NCBI GenBank assembly: GCA_052389915.1
Contig: JBQTHL010000026.1
Coordinates: 62,001 to 126,000, forward strand
Reading direction: 5' to 3'
DNA from: Panacagrimonas sp052389915
Lineage (GTDB): Bacteria > Pseudomonadota > Gammaproteobacteria > Nevskiales > Nevskiaceae
DNA length: 64,000 nucleotides
Shown here: positions 35,381-42,460 of the stretch, in pieces
How positions within the stretch are numbered: position 1 is the first letter of the stretch
Layout of the letters: the number at the start of each line of letters is the position of its first letter
The notes under the pieces: generated by a model
The model's input: only the letters and a program-made list of their open reading frames with translations
The model's database searches: none
Told to the model about the DNA's origin: nothing
Translations under genes and position numbers: made by a program

Positions 35381-35833
35381 ATGACACTCGTCAGCTATCA
35401 ACCGCGTTACCGCCAGCCGTTTTCCCTGCATCAGAAATGGTTGCAGGAAGTGAATCGTTATTTCGACGCGGCCAGCGCCGCCGACGCGCCCCCCGCCAAC
35501 CCCGTCGACTGGTGTCCGGCCGTCGATGTCCAGGAGTACGCCGACCGTTTCGTGATTCATGCCGACGTGCCGGGCATCGATCCGGCGACCATCGATATCA
35601 CCCTGGAGAAAGGCGTGCTGACCCTGGCCGGAACGCGCGAAGCTGCGGCGGAAAAAGCCGATGCCGAAAGCCGCCGGACCGAGCGCCCGAATGGCAAGTT
35701 CCACCGCCGCTTCACGCTGCCGGATACGGCGGATGCGGACGCCATCAGCGCCAACGGAAAGAACGGCGTGCTGGAAGTCGTGCTTCCCAAGCGCGCACAG
35801 GTTCAGCCGCGTCGCATCGCGGTGACTCATTGA
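35381..35833 (+). CDS. Hsp20/alpha-crystallin small heat-shock protein
   Basis: 150 residues from the ATG at 35381, preceded by AAAGAGGAAG. The alpha-crystallin domain runs from about residue 45 (DWCPAVDVQEYADRFVIHAD), through GIDPATIDITLEKGVLTLAG and FHRRFTLPDTADADAISAN, to NGVLEVVLPK. It is an ATP-independent holdase that prevents aggregation. It is followed by a strong terminator and then by the cbpA-like gene, so the two chaperone genes may be separate heat-responsive units. Confidence 0.95.
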   Translation: MTLVSYQPRYRQPFSLHQKWLQEVNRYFDAASAADAPPANPVDWCPAVDVQEYADRFVIHADVPGIDPATIDITLEKGVLTLAGTREAAAEKADAESRRTERPNGKFHRRFTLPDTADADAISANGKNGVLEVVLPKRAQVQPRRIAVTH

Positions 35834-35878
35834 TGCGTCCATCGATTTGCGCGGAGCATCGCGCAAGCGGTTAGTCTC

Positions 35879-35908
35879 GCGGGGCGCATTGGCGCCCCGC
35901 TTGTTTTT
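35879..35908 (+). terminator. Rho-independent terminator after hsp20
   Basis: The stem GCGGGGCGC/GCGCCCCGC with an ATTG loop (35879-35900) is followed by TTGTTTTT. It lies between hsp20 and the DnaJ-family gene. Confidence 0.88.
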
Positions 35909-35932
35909 CCGAGCGTCGATTTCCGAGCTTCG

Positions 35933-36835
35933 ATGGACTACAAGGACTACTACAAGATTCTCGGCGTAAGCCGTACCGCCTCGGCCAGCGAGATCAAGAA
36001 GGCCTATCGGCGGCTGGCCGGCGAATACCACCCGGACAAGAACAAGGCCAAGGGCGCGGAAGAAAAATTCAAGGATGCCAACGAGGCCAACGAGGTCTTG
36101 TCCGATCCGGAAAAGCGCCGCGCTTACGACACGCTCGGCGCCAACTGGAAAGGCGGGGGCGGCGGGTTTTCGCCGCCGCCGGGCTGGCAGCAGAACTTCG
36201 GCGGCGCTCGCGGAGCGGGGCCGGGGTCGCCTGGCTTCTCGGATTTTTTTTCGTCGCTGTTCGGTGGTGCGGCGCCGGGTGGCATGGGTGGCGGTCGCCA
36301 TCCGTTCAACGATGAGGCCGACTCCTTTCACCGCTCGCCGACAGCTAAGGCGAAGATCGAGATCACGCTGGAAGATTCCTTCCACGGCGGCTCGCGCCAG
36401 GTGAGTCTGGCCGATGGCCGCTCGCTCAACGTGCGTATCCCCAAGGGCGTCACGGAAGGTCAGACCATCCGGCTGGCCGAGCAGGGGCCGCGCGGCTCGG
36501 ACCTGCTGCTGGAGATCGGCTTTACCGAGCATCCGCAGTTCACGCTGGAAGGGCGCAACATCAAGGTCACGGTCAACATCGCGCCCTGGGAGGCTGCGCT
36601 GGGCGCGAAGATTCCCGTGCCCACGCTCGGCGGCGCGGTGGAGTTGAACGTGCCCGCAGGCACGCAGGGAGGAAAGCAACTGAGGCTCAAGGGTCGCGGC
36701 CTGCCTGGCACGCCGGCGGGCGACCAGACGGTGAGTCTGCGCATCGTCACGCCGACTCCCAAGGACGACACGGAGCGTGGCGCCTACGAGGCGCTGGCGC
36801 GTCTCTTCGAGGATTTCGATCCGCGCAAGGCTTGA
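35933..36835 (+). CDS. DnaJ-class co-chaperone (CbpA-like)
   Basis: 300 residues. J-domain at residues 1-68 with the HPD motif (YHPDKNK), then a Gly/Phe-rich linker (GGGGGFSPPPGWQQNFGGARG) and the two C-terminal beta domains (LEDSFHGGSRQVSL, RIPKGVTEGQTIRLAEQG, PWEAALGAKIPVPTL). The DnaJ zinc finger is absent, so it is a CbpA/DjlA-type class II J protein that stimulates DnaK. It lies 99 bp after hsp20 with a terminator between. Confidence 0.93.
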   Translation: MDYKDYYKILGVSRTASASEIKKAYRRLAGEYHPDKNKAKGAEEKFKDANEANEVLSDPEKRRAYDTLGANWKGGGGGFSPPPGWQQNFGGARGAGPGSPGFSDFFSSLFGGAAPGGMGGGRHPFNDEADSFHRSPTAKAKIEITLEDSFHGGSRQVSLADGRSLNVRIPKGVTEGQTIRLAEQGPRGSDLLLEIGFTEHPQFTLEGRNIKVTVNIAPWEAALGAKIPVPTLGGAVELNVPAGTQGGKQLRLKGRGLPGTPAGDQTVSLRIVTPTPKDDTERGAYEALARLFEDFDPRKA

Positions 36836-36944
36836 GCGGCGTTGCCTGCGCTGAGGGCGCGCCCTCTGACGCTGGCGAACAGTTGCTTCGATTCGGGCGC
36901 CTCTCTAGTCTCCGTCCACAGTCATTGCGGAGGAGACCGCACCG

Positions 36945-38516
36945 ATGGAAACCGTACTGAGCCCGCTGGAATTCTTCCGTCGTGCCCGCAAGCTGCACCC
37001 GGACCGCGAGGCGGTGGTCAACGGCGAGCTGAGATTCACCTACACGCAGTTCGGCGATCGCTGCGATCGCTGGTCCGCGGCGCTCGCCACGCTCGGGGTG
37101 AAGCCGGGCGATCGCGTGGGCCTCATCGCACCCAATACGCATCAGAACCTGGAGCAGTACTACGCCGTGCCGCAGTTGGGAGCGGTGATCGTGCCGATGA
37201 ACTATCGGCTGACGGCCGATGACTTCGTTTATATGGCCGGGCACAGCGGCTCGAAGGTGCTGTGCGTGCACCCCGACTATTTCGACTGCATCGATGGCGT
37301 GCGGGATCGCATGCCCACGGTCGAGCATTTCGTGGCGCTGGAAGGCGCGAAGGACGGCTGGCTGAATTACGAGGAGCTGCTGGCCGCAGCCAGGCCTGAG
37401 TTTCCTCGTTGCGAGCTGGCGGAAACCGATCTGCTCTCGATCAACTACACCAGTGGCACCACGTCCAAGCCCAAGGGCGTGATGATCACGCACCGCAACG
37501 CCTGGGCAAATTCGGTGGGCGTGCTCGTGCACTGGAACATGGTGCCGTCCGACCGCTACCTGTGGACCCTGCCGATGTTTCACGCTAACGGCTGGACCTT
37601 CACCTGGACGGTGACGGCCGTGGGCGCAACCCACGTCTGCCTGCCGAAAGTCGATGCGCCGTCGATCTATGAGGCGATCAACCGCGAGAACGTCACGCAC
37701 CTGTGCGCTGCACCCACGGTGCTGATCGCCATCGCAAACGGACCCGAGGCGCAGCGCAAGCAGGTGCGTCGCGGCGTGAAGGTGTTCACGGCTGGCGCGC
37801 CGCCCGCGCCCACGACCATCGAGCGCATGGAAGGCGAACTGGGCTGGCATATCACGCAGGTCTATGGCCTGACCGAGACTGCGCCGTTCATTTCGATCTG
37901 CGAGCCGCTGCCTGCGCATGCCAAGCTGAGTCCGTCCGAACAGGCGAAGATGAAAGCGCGCCAGGGCGTGGAGCTCATTACCTCGGGCGAATTACTGGTG
38001 GTCGACGAGCAGATGAAGGAAGTCCCGCACGACGCCAGCACCATGGGCGAAATCGTGGCGCGTGGCAATGTCGTCATGAAGGGCTACTACAACGATCCTG
38101 AAGCCAGCGCCAAGGCCTTCGCAGGTGGCTGGTTTCACTCCGGCGACGCCGCGGTGGTGCATCCCGACGGCTATATCGAGATTCGCGACCGCTTCAAGGA
38201 CGTGATCATTTCCGGTGGCGAGAACATCTCTTCCATCGAGGTGGAGGGCGCGCTGCTGCGGCACCCGTCCGTGCTCGAAGTTGCGGTGGTCGGCATGCCG
38301 CACGAGAAGTGGGGCGAGTCGCCCAACGCCTTCATCGTGCTCAACGCCGGCAAGACGGCGACGGCGGAAGAAATGAAGGCGTTTGCACGCGAGAATCTGG
38401 CGCACTTCAAGGTGCCGACCGCTTTCCACTTCGTCACCGAACTGCCCAAGACCGCGACCGGCAAGATCCAGAAGTTCGTGTTGCGCGGCAAGCGTGCGGG
38501 TATTGCTGTGCAGTAG
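36945..38516 (+). CDS. AMP-dependent acyl-CoA synthetase
   Basis: 523 residues of the ANL superfamily. AMP-binding motif INYTSGTTSKPKGVMITHRN, then YGLTETAP, GWFHSGDAAVVHPDG and the terminal catalytic lysine region PKTATGKIQKF. It activates a carboxylic acid to acyl-AMP and then acyl-CoA. The overall pattern resembles medium/long-chain or fatty-acid-like acyl-CoA ligases. A GGAGGAGA ribosome site precedes the ATG. It may feed the acyl-CoA dehydrogenase at 44.8 kb and the crotonase at 7.9 kb. Confidence 0.93.
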   Translation: METVLSPLEFFRRARKLHPDREAVVNGELRFTYTQFGDRCDRWSAALATLGVKPGDRVGLIAPNTHQNLEQYYAVPQLGAVIVPMNYRLTADDFVYMAGHSGSKVLCVHPDYFDCIDGVRDRMPTVEHFVALEGAKDGWLNYEELLAAARPEFPRCELAETDLLSINYTSGTTSKPKGVMITHRNAWANSVGVLVHWNMVPSDRYLWTLPMFHANGWTFTWTVTAVGATHVCLPKVDAPSIYEAINRENVTHLCAAPTVLIAIANGPEAQRKQVRRGVKVFTAGAPPAPTTIERMEGELGWHITQVYGLTETAPFISICEPLPAHAKLSPSEQAKMKARQGVELITSGELLVVDEQMKEVPHDASTMGEIVARGNVVMKGYYNDPEASAKAFAGGWFHSGDAAVVHPDGYIEIRDRFKDVIISGGENISSIEVEGALLRHPSVLEVAVVGMPHEKWGESPNAFIVLNAGKTATAEEMKAFARENLAHFKVPTAFHFVTELPKTATGKIQKFVLRGKRAGIAVQ

Positions 38517-38704
38517 CTGTGCGATCCGGACTAGTACGAACGCCTTTCGACGGAGGAGCCTGCCTCCGAATTTGCTAGGTGGAGGGAGACCGGGATATCG
38601 GTGCAGACCGTCGTCGTGCAAATGGCAGGTAGCCGGTTCGGGCGTCCTGCATTTTGCCCGTTATTTGGCTGTAAAACGGCGTCTGTCGCGTGTGGTGCAG
38701 ACGT

Positions 38705-39052
38705 TCAGCTACGGAACATGAAATACACCGCCCCGACCATGCACAAGGCCGCGTAGAAGTAGTCCCATTTCAGCGGTTGCTTCATGTAGAGCAGCACAAA
38801 GGGCACGAACACGGCGAGGGTGATGACCTCTTGCAGGATCTTGAGCTGCGGCAGGCTCAGCGTGGTGTAGCCGATGCGGTTGGCCGGCACCTGCAACAGG
38901 TACTCGAACAGCGCGATACCCCAACTGATGAGCGCTGCGACAAGCCAGGGCTTGTCGCGCAAATCCTTCAGGTGCGCATACCAGGCCAGGGTCATGAAGA
39001 CGTTCGAGAGAATCAGCAGGCCGGCGGTCTGACCCAGCACGCTCCAGTTCAT
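38705..39052 (-). CDS. DUF486-family small membrane protein
   Basis: 115 residues from the ATG at 39052, with four hydrophobic segments. LILSNVFMTLAWYAHLK near the N-terminus and ISWGIALFEYLLQVPANRIGY in the middle are hallmarks of DUF486, a four-helix family related to small multidrug-like transporters. Function is unknown. The upstream same-strand BI-1 gene is separated by a strong terminator, so this gene has its own promoter or depends on read-through. The 188 bp between its stop and the acyl-CoA synthetase stop hold only a short GC hairpin (38551-38568). Confidence 0.88.
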   Translation of the reverse strand: MNWSVLGQTAGLLILSNVFMTLAWYAHLKDLRDKPWLVAALISWGIALFEYLLQVPANRIGYTTLSLPQLKILQEVITLAVFVPFVLLYMKQPLKWDYFYAALCMVGAVYFMFRS

Positions 39053-39072
39053 GATTTGTTTCCAGGGCAACG

Positions 39073-39097
39073 AAAAAGGCCCCGCGGGTGCGGGGCC
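39073..39097 (-). terminator. Rho-independent terminator of the BI-1 family gene
   Basis: On the minus strand a GGCCCCGC/GCGGGGCC stem with an ACCC loop is followed by five T residues, 22 bp after the BI-1 gene stop. Confidence 0.88.
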
Positions 39098-39118
39098 TCG
39101 AAAGGACTGCGTTTACGA

Positions 39119-39832
39119 TCAATCCTCGCCGGCGGCGAAGCCCAGCAGGTGCAGCAGGCTGGTGAACAGGTTGTAGATGGACACGTACAGGGTGACGGTG
39201 GCCAGCACGTAATTGGTCTCGCCGCCGTTGATGATGTCGCCGGTCTGATACAGGATCATGCCGCACATCAGCAGCGAGAACATCGCCGACACGGCCAGGG
39301 CCAGCGGCTGCAAGTACACGCCGAACAGCGAGGCCACCAGCAGGCCGATGCTGAGCACGAAGGCCAGCAGGATGCCGCCGACCAGGAAGCCGCGCATGAA
39401 ACTGAAATCGCGGCGGGTCTTGACCGCGTAAGTCGACAGGCCGACGAAGATCGTGCCGGTCAGACCGAAGGCCATCATCACGATCTGGCCGCCGTTGGCG
39501 AAGCGCCCGATGTAGCTGTTGATGACCGGGCCCAGTCCGAAGCCGAGCAGACCGGTGACCGCAAACACGACCCAGATACCGGATTCCGAGTTCGCGGTGC
39601 GCGGCACCACGAACCACAGCAGGCCCAGCGAGACCAGCGAACATACCAGGCTGATGCCAAAGGGTACGTTCAGCGCCATCGAGACGCCGGCCATGGCGGC
39701 GCTGAACAGCAGCGTCATCGACAGCAGCATGTAGGTGTTGCGCAATACCTTGGCGGAAGCTTCCGATCGTCCGGATGCAATGCCGGGAAAAGGTCTGGCT
39801 ACGACGGTGGCGGGATTGTTGCTCTGATTCAT
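39119..39832 (-). CDS. Bax inhibitor-1/YccA family membrane protein
   Basis: 237 residues with seven hydrophobic segments after a soluble N-terminus. VLRNTYMLLSMTLLFSAAMAG, then GPVINSYIG, and the C-terminal SLLMCGMILYQTGDIINGGETNYV followed by ATVTLYVSIYNLFTSLL match BI-1/YccA. Members form Ca2+ or proton-leak channels and modulate FtsH in E. coli (YccA). An ftsH gene is at 59 kb in this window. It is divergent from the repeat-protein gene, with 219 bp between start codons. Confidence 0.93.
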   Translation of the reverse strand: MNQSNNPATVVARPFPGIASGRSEASAKVLRNTYMLLSMTLLFSAAMAGVSMALNVPFGISLVCSLVSLGLLWFVVPRTANSESGIWVVFAVTGLLGFGLGPVINSYIGRFANGGQIVMMAFGLTGTIFVGLSTYAVKTRRDFSFMRGFLVGGILLAFVLSIGLLVASLFGVYLQPLALAVSAMFSLLMCGMILYQTGDIINGGETNYVLATVTLYVSIYNLFTSLLHLLGFAAGED

Positions 39833-39968
39833 GACGGGAACTCCTTGAGACGTTGGGAAACTTGGACTTGCAGTCTGAGGTTAATGCGGGGAGATGCTCT
39901 CCACAACTCCGCGTTGGACAGGAATGTTATTACCTTGTTCCGCGACTTCTGTCGCGAAAGGGCTGTTC

Positions 39969-39996
39969 TTGATGAGCACGTTTCTGACAATATAAC
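39969..39996 (+). promoter_or_regulatory. Candidate promoter of the solenoid-protein gene
   Basis: TTGATG (39969-39974) and TATAAC (39991-39996) are 16 bp apart, 56 bp upstream of the start. A CGCGAC-TTCT-GTCGCG inverted repeat (39941-39956) lies just upstream and could be an operator. This whole 219-bp gap is more AT-rich than its surroundings. Confidence 0.5.
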
Positions 39997-40051
39997 GCGG
40001 TGCACAACTGGTTCGTTCAAAGCCGAACACCCATTCATATTGGAGTCTTCC

Positions 40052-42280
40052 ATGCCCCATTCAAGCATAACTTCGAAAGCGATCACGGCAGGTCTTTTTG
40101 CCCTGCTACCCCTGGCAACGTACGCCGGCCCCCTGACCAACCTCGGTGGCCTGGTTACCGGCCTCACCGGCCGCCTGCCGATTCTAGGCGGATTCACCGG
40201 CGAAAGAGGTCCGCTTGGAATTACGGCGCTGCAGGAAGGCCGCAATGGTTCGGGTATCGGCGATGTTCTACGCCTGGGCAACCGCGTGCTGATTGGCGAC
40301 CAGCTCGACGGCGTACTCGTGACGCCGCTGCTCGGACTGGACGGCAACGATGGACTGCTCGATGTGGGCCTGCTCGAAGGCGACGGCTCGGTTCGCGCCG
40401 CGCGGGGCGGGCTGGGAAGTATTGCGCTGCTGTCGGGATCCAATACGGGCAACGTAGGCTTGCTGGGCATCGGCGCGCGCAACGGCGATGTCACCGGTGT
40501 CACGCGCGGCGTGGGCATTGCGGCGCTGTCCGGGAACGACGCGGGTCTCGGCGCCGTGGGAGTCGGCATTCTCAACGGCAATCGGACCGGCAATGGCAAC
40601 GTGCTGGCCGGCATTGCGGCGCTGTCTGGCAACGATGCGGGCAACGGACCGCTCGGCCTGGGTATTCTCAACGGCAATCGAACGGGTAACGGCAGCAGGC
40701 TGGCTGGTATTGCGGCGCTGTCCGGCGACGATGCGGGCAACGGACCGCTCGGCATCGGCATTCTCAACGGCGACCGTACGGGCAACGGTGGTGCGCTGGG
40801 GCTCGCGGCGCTGTCGGGTAACAACGCGGGTAATGGAGGAAGGATCGGCATCGGCCTGCTCAATGGCGACAATACCGGTAACGGCGGCGACATCGGTGTC
40901 GCGATCCTGTCGGGCCGCAATGCGGGCAACGGCGAGCGCCTGAGCATCAAGATTCTCAACGCCGATGGCGAAGTTCTCTTTATCGGAAATGGAGAGCGCG
41001 CCGTCAGCTTCAATCGACTGATCGACAACCTTGCCTTGACGGCCTCTATGGTGCCGCTGATCGACTTCGCGGGCATCGCGGTGGGCGGTGGCGACGATGC
41101 CATGCCTACGTCGTCCAACGGCCTGCTCAACTTCGGCGCGCTGACCGGCGACAACGCCGGCTCCGGCGGCCTGATTGGCGTCGCGCTTCTGGCGGGGGCG
41201 GGTGCTGGTCAGGGCTCGCTGGCTGGTGTGTGCGTGCTATGCGGAAACAATTCGGGTATCGGTCCTCTGGGCCTCGCAGTGCTGTCGGGCAACAACAGCG
41301 GCAGGAGCGCCGCTAACAGTGGCGGTAACGGATTGGCCGGCATCGCCGTGCTCTCGGGCAACAACTCGGGTATCGGCGGCCTCGCGGGCATCGGCGCGCT
41401 CAACGGCAACAACACCGGCGCGGGCCGCTTGCTCGGCCTGGCGGCGTTGAGTGGCGACAACGCAGGAATCGGGGAGTTTGCCGGCGTCGGCGTGTTCAAC
41501 AAGTCCGGAGCGGGCATCGGCACCATCGGCGCGGGCATTCTCAACGGTGCGAATTCGGGCAATGGAGAATTTCTCGGCATCGGCGCGCTCAACGGCGCGG
41601 GCTCCGGCAACGGTGGTCAGCTTGCCGTCGCTGCCCTCAATGGCGGCAACTCGGGCAACGCGACCAAGCTCGCTGTCGCGGCGCTCAACGGCGCCAACTC
41701 GGGTAACTCCGACACCATCGCGGCGGCGGTTCTCAACCGGGCCGGTTCGGGCAATGCCGGCGAACTCGCCATTGGCGCATTGAACGGCAACAACTCCGGC
41801 AACTCCGGCAACATTGCCGCTGCGGTTCTGAACGGCGCCAATTCGGGCAATGCCAACGGCTTCGTGGCAGGCGTGCTCAATGGCCCCAACTCGAGCAACA
41901 GCTCGGGCGGCACGGTGATCGGCGCCCTCAACGGACCGAACTCGGGTCGGGGAGCGGGCGGCACCATCGGAGTTCTCAACGGCTCGTCCAACGCGGTCGT
42001 CGGCCTGGGTTCGGTGAACAACACCGAAGAGGTCTGCACGGTCGTCGTGCGCGACGACAAGACCGGCCTGTCGCGCAGCGTGAAGACGCGCTGCGATGCG
42101 GTGTTGCCGGTGAAGAAGGCCGATCCGCGTGCGGTCGAGGTCGGCGCTGTCACGTTCGCCAAGCCGGTTGCCACGGTTACCCCGGCCGTCGCCGATCCCG
42201 ATTGCAACGTGGTGGTGATGGACGGTCTGGGCAATATCAAGCAATCCAGCAAGGCCGAGTGCAACAACATCCAGAACTGA
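40052..42280 (+). CDS. Secreted glycine/asparagine-rich solenoid repeat protein
   Basis: 742 residues from the ATG at 40052, with TTGGAG seven bases before it. Residues 1-25 form a signal peptide (cleavage after TYA). The mature protein has about 28 repeats of 16 residues with the consensus LGIGALNGNNSGNGGx, in two blocks (about 119-297 and 358-645) split by a 60-residue non-repeat insert. The glycine/Asn ladder suggests a beta-solenoid. Two C-X18-C units (Cys662-681 and Cys718-737) end the chain, and a C-X2-C lies at 394-397. No TPS domain, LPXTG or autotransporter barrel is present. The next gene encodes a TpsB-like transporter, so this may be its exported partner. I recognise no known family. 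Confidence 0.85.
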   Translation: MPHSSITSKAITAGLFALLPLATYAGPLTNLGGLVTGLTGRLPILGGFTGERGPLGITALQEGRNGSGIGDVLRLGNRVLIGDQLDGVLVTPLLGLDGNDGLLDVGLLEGDGSVRAARGGLGSIALLSGSNTGNVGLLGIGARNGDVTGVTRGVGIAALSGNDAGLGAVGVGILNGNRTGNGNVLAGIAALSGNDAGNGPLGLGILNGNRTGNGSRLAGIAALSGDDAGNGPLGIGILNGDRTGNGGALGLAALSGNNAGNGGRIGIGLLNGDNTGNGGDIGVAILSGRNAGNGERLSIKILNADGEVLFIGNGERAVSFNRLIDNLALTASMVPLIDFAGIAVGGGDDAMPTSSNGLLNFGALTGDNAGSGGLIGVALLAGAGAGQGSLAGVCVLCGNNSGIGPLGLAVLSGNNSGRSAANSGGNGLAGIAVLSGNNSGIGGLAGIGALNGNNTGAGRLLGLAALSGDNAGIGEFAGVGVFNKSGAGIGTIGAGILNGANSGNGEFLGIGALNGAGSGNGGQLAVAALNGGNSGNATKLAVAALNGANSGNSDTIAAAVLNRAGSGNAGELAIGALNGNNSGNSGNIAAAVLNGANSGNANGFVAGVLNGPNSSNSSGGTVIGALNGPNSGRGAGGTIGVLNGSSNAVVGLGSVNNTEEVCTVVVRDDKTGLSRSVKTRCDAVLPVKKADPRAVEVGAVTFAKPVATVTPAVADPDCNVVVMDGLGNIKQSSKAECNNIQN
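40406..41986 (+). repeat. Degenerate 48-bp coding repeats (16 residues per unit)
   Basis: About 28 in-frame units, each with an (N/S)G-x-(N/D)-x-G-N core. Alternate units read LSG and LNG in the first block (AALSGNDAGNG then GILNGNRTGNG), giving a 32-residue super-repeat. The second block's later units are almost all LNG. DNA identity between units is only moderate. Confidence 0.9.
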
Positions 42281-42307
42281 AAATTCCGACGAGCGAGGGA
42301 AGTGGTA

Positions 42308-42424
42308 AAGGCACCCGGGCGGGGTACAGAACAGGCTCGGGTGCCTTAGAAAGCAGGATGTCCGGGCGGGCCCCGGACAGGCCTGCATGCTTAGACAAGA
42401 CGAGACGGTGGATCTACCACCGTC
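42308..42424 (+). other. Three consecutive hairpins between the solenoid gene and the transporter gene
   Basis: Hairpin 1 has a 13-bp stem, AAGGCACCCGGGC (42308-42320) with GCTCGGGTGCCTT (42335-42347), including one G-U. Hairpin 2 is TGTCCGGG/CCCGGACA (42359-42379). Hairpin 3 is GACGGTGG/CCACCGTC with an ATCTA loop (42404-42424), followed after 12 nt by six T residues. None is a textbook terminator. Together they fill most of the 180-bp leader and could set the ratio of the two proteins by attenuation or mRNA stabilisation. Confidence 0.7.
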
Positions 42425-42460
42425 CGACACCAATAGTTTTTTCAACGGGAAGAGAGCCCC

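Noticed and set aside
38690..40051. The open frame of the repeat protein extends 454 codons upstream with no stop
   Set aside because: That stretch is antisense to the DUF486 and BI-1 genes, has charged low-complexity composition, and the signal peptide and ribosome site are at 40052.
40406..41986. Possible CRISPR array or VNTR
   Set aside because: The 48-bp periodicity is in-frame, degenerate at DNA level and fully coding; there are no identical repeats with unique spacers and no cas genes.
42404..42442. Hairpin 3 plus T run as a terminator
   Set aside because: The T run starts 12 nt after the stem and the next gene begins 18 nt later, so it does not fit an intrinsic terminator; kept as a structure of unknown role.
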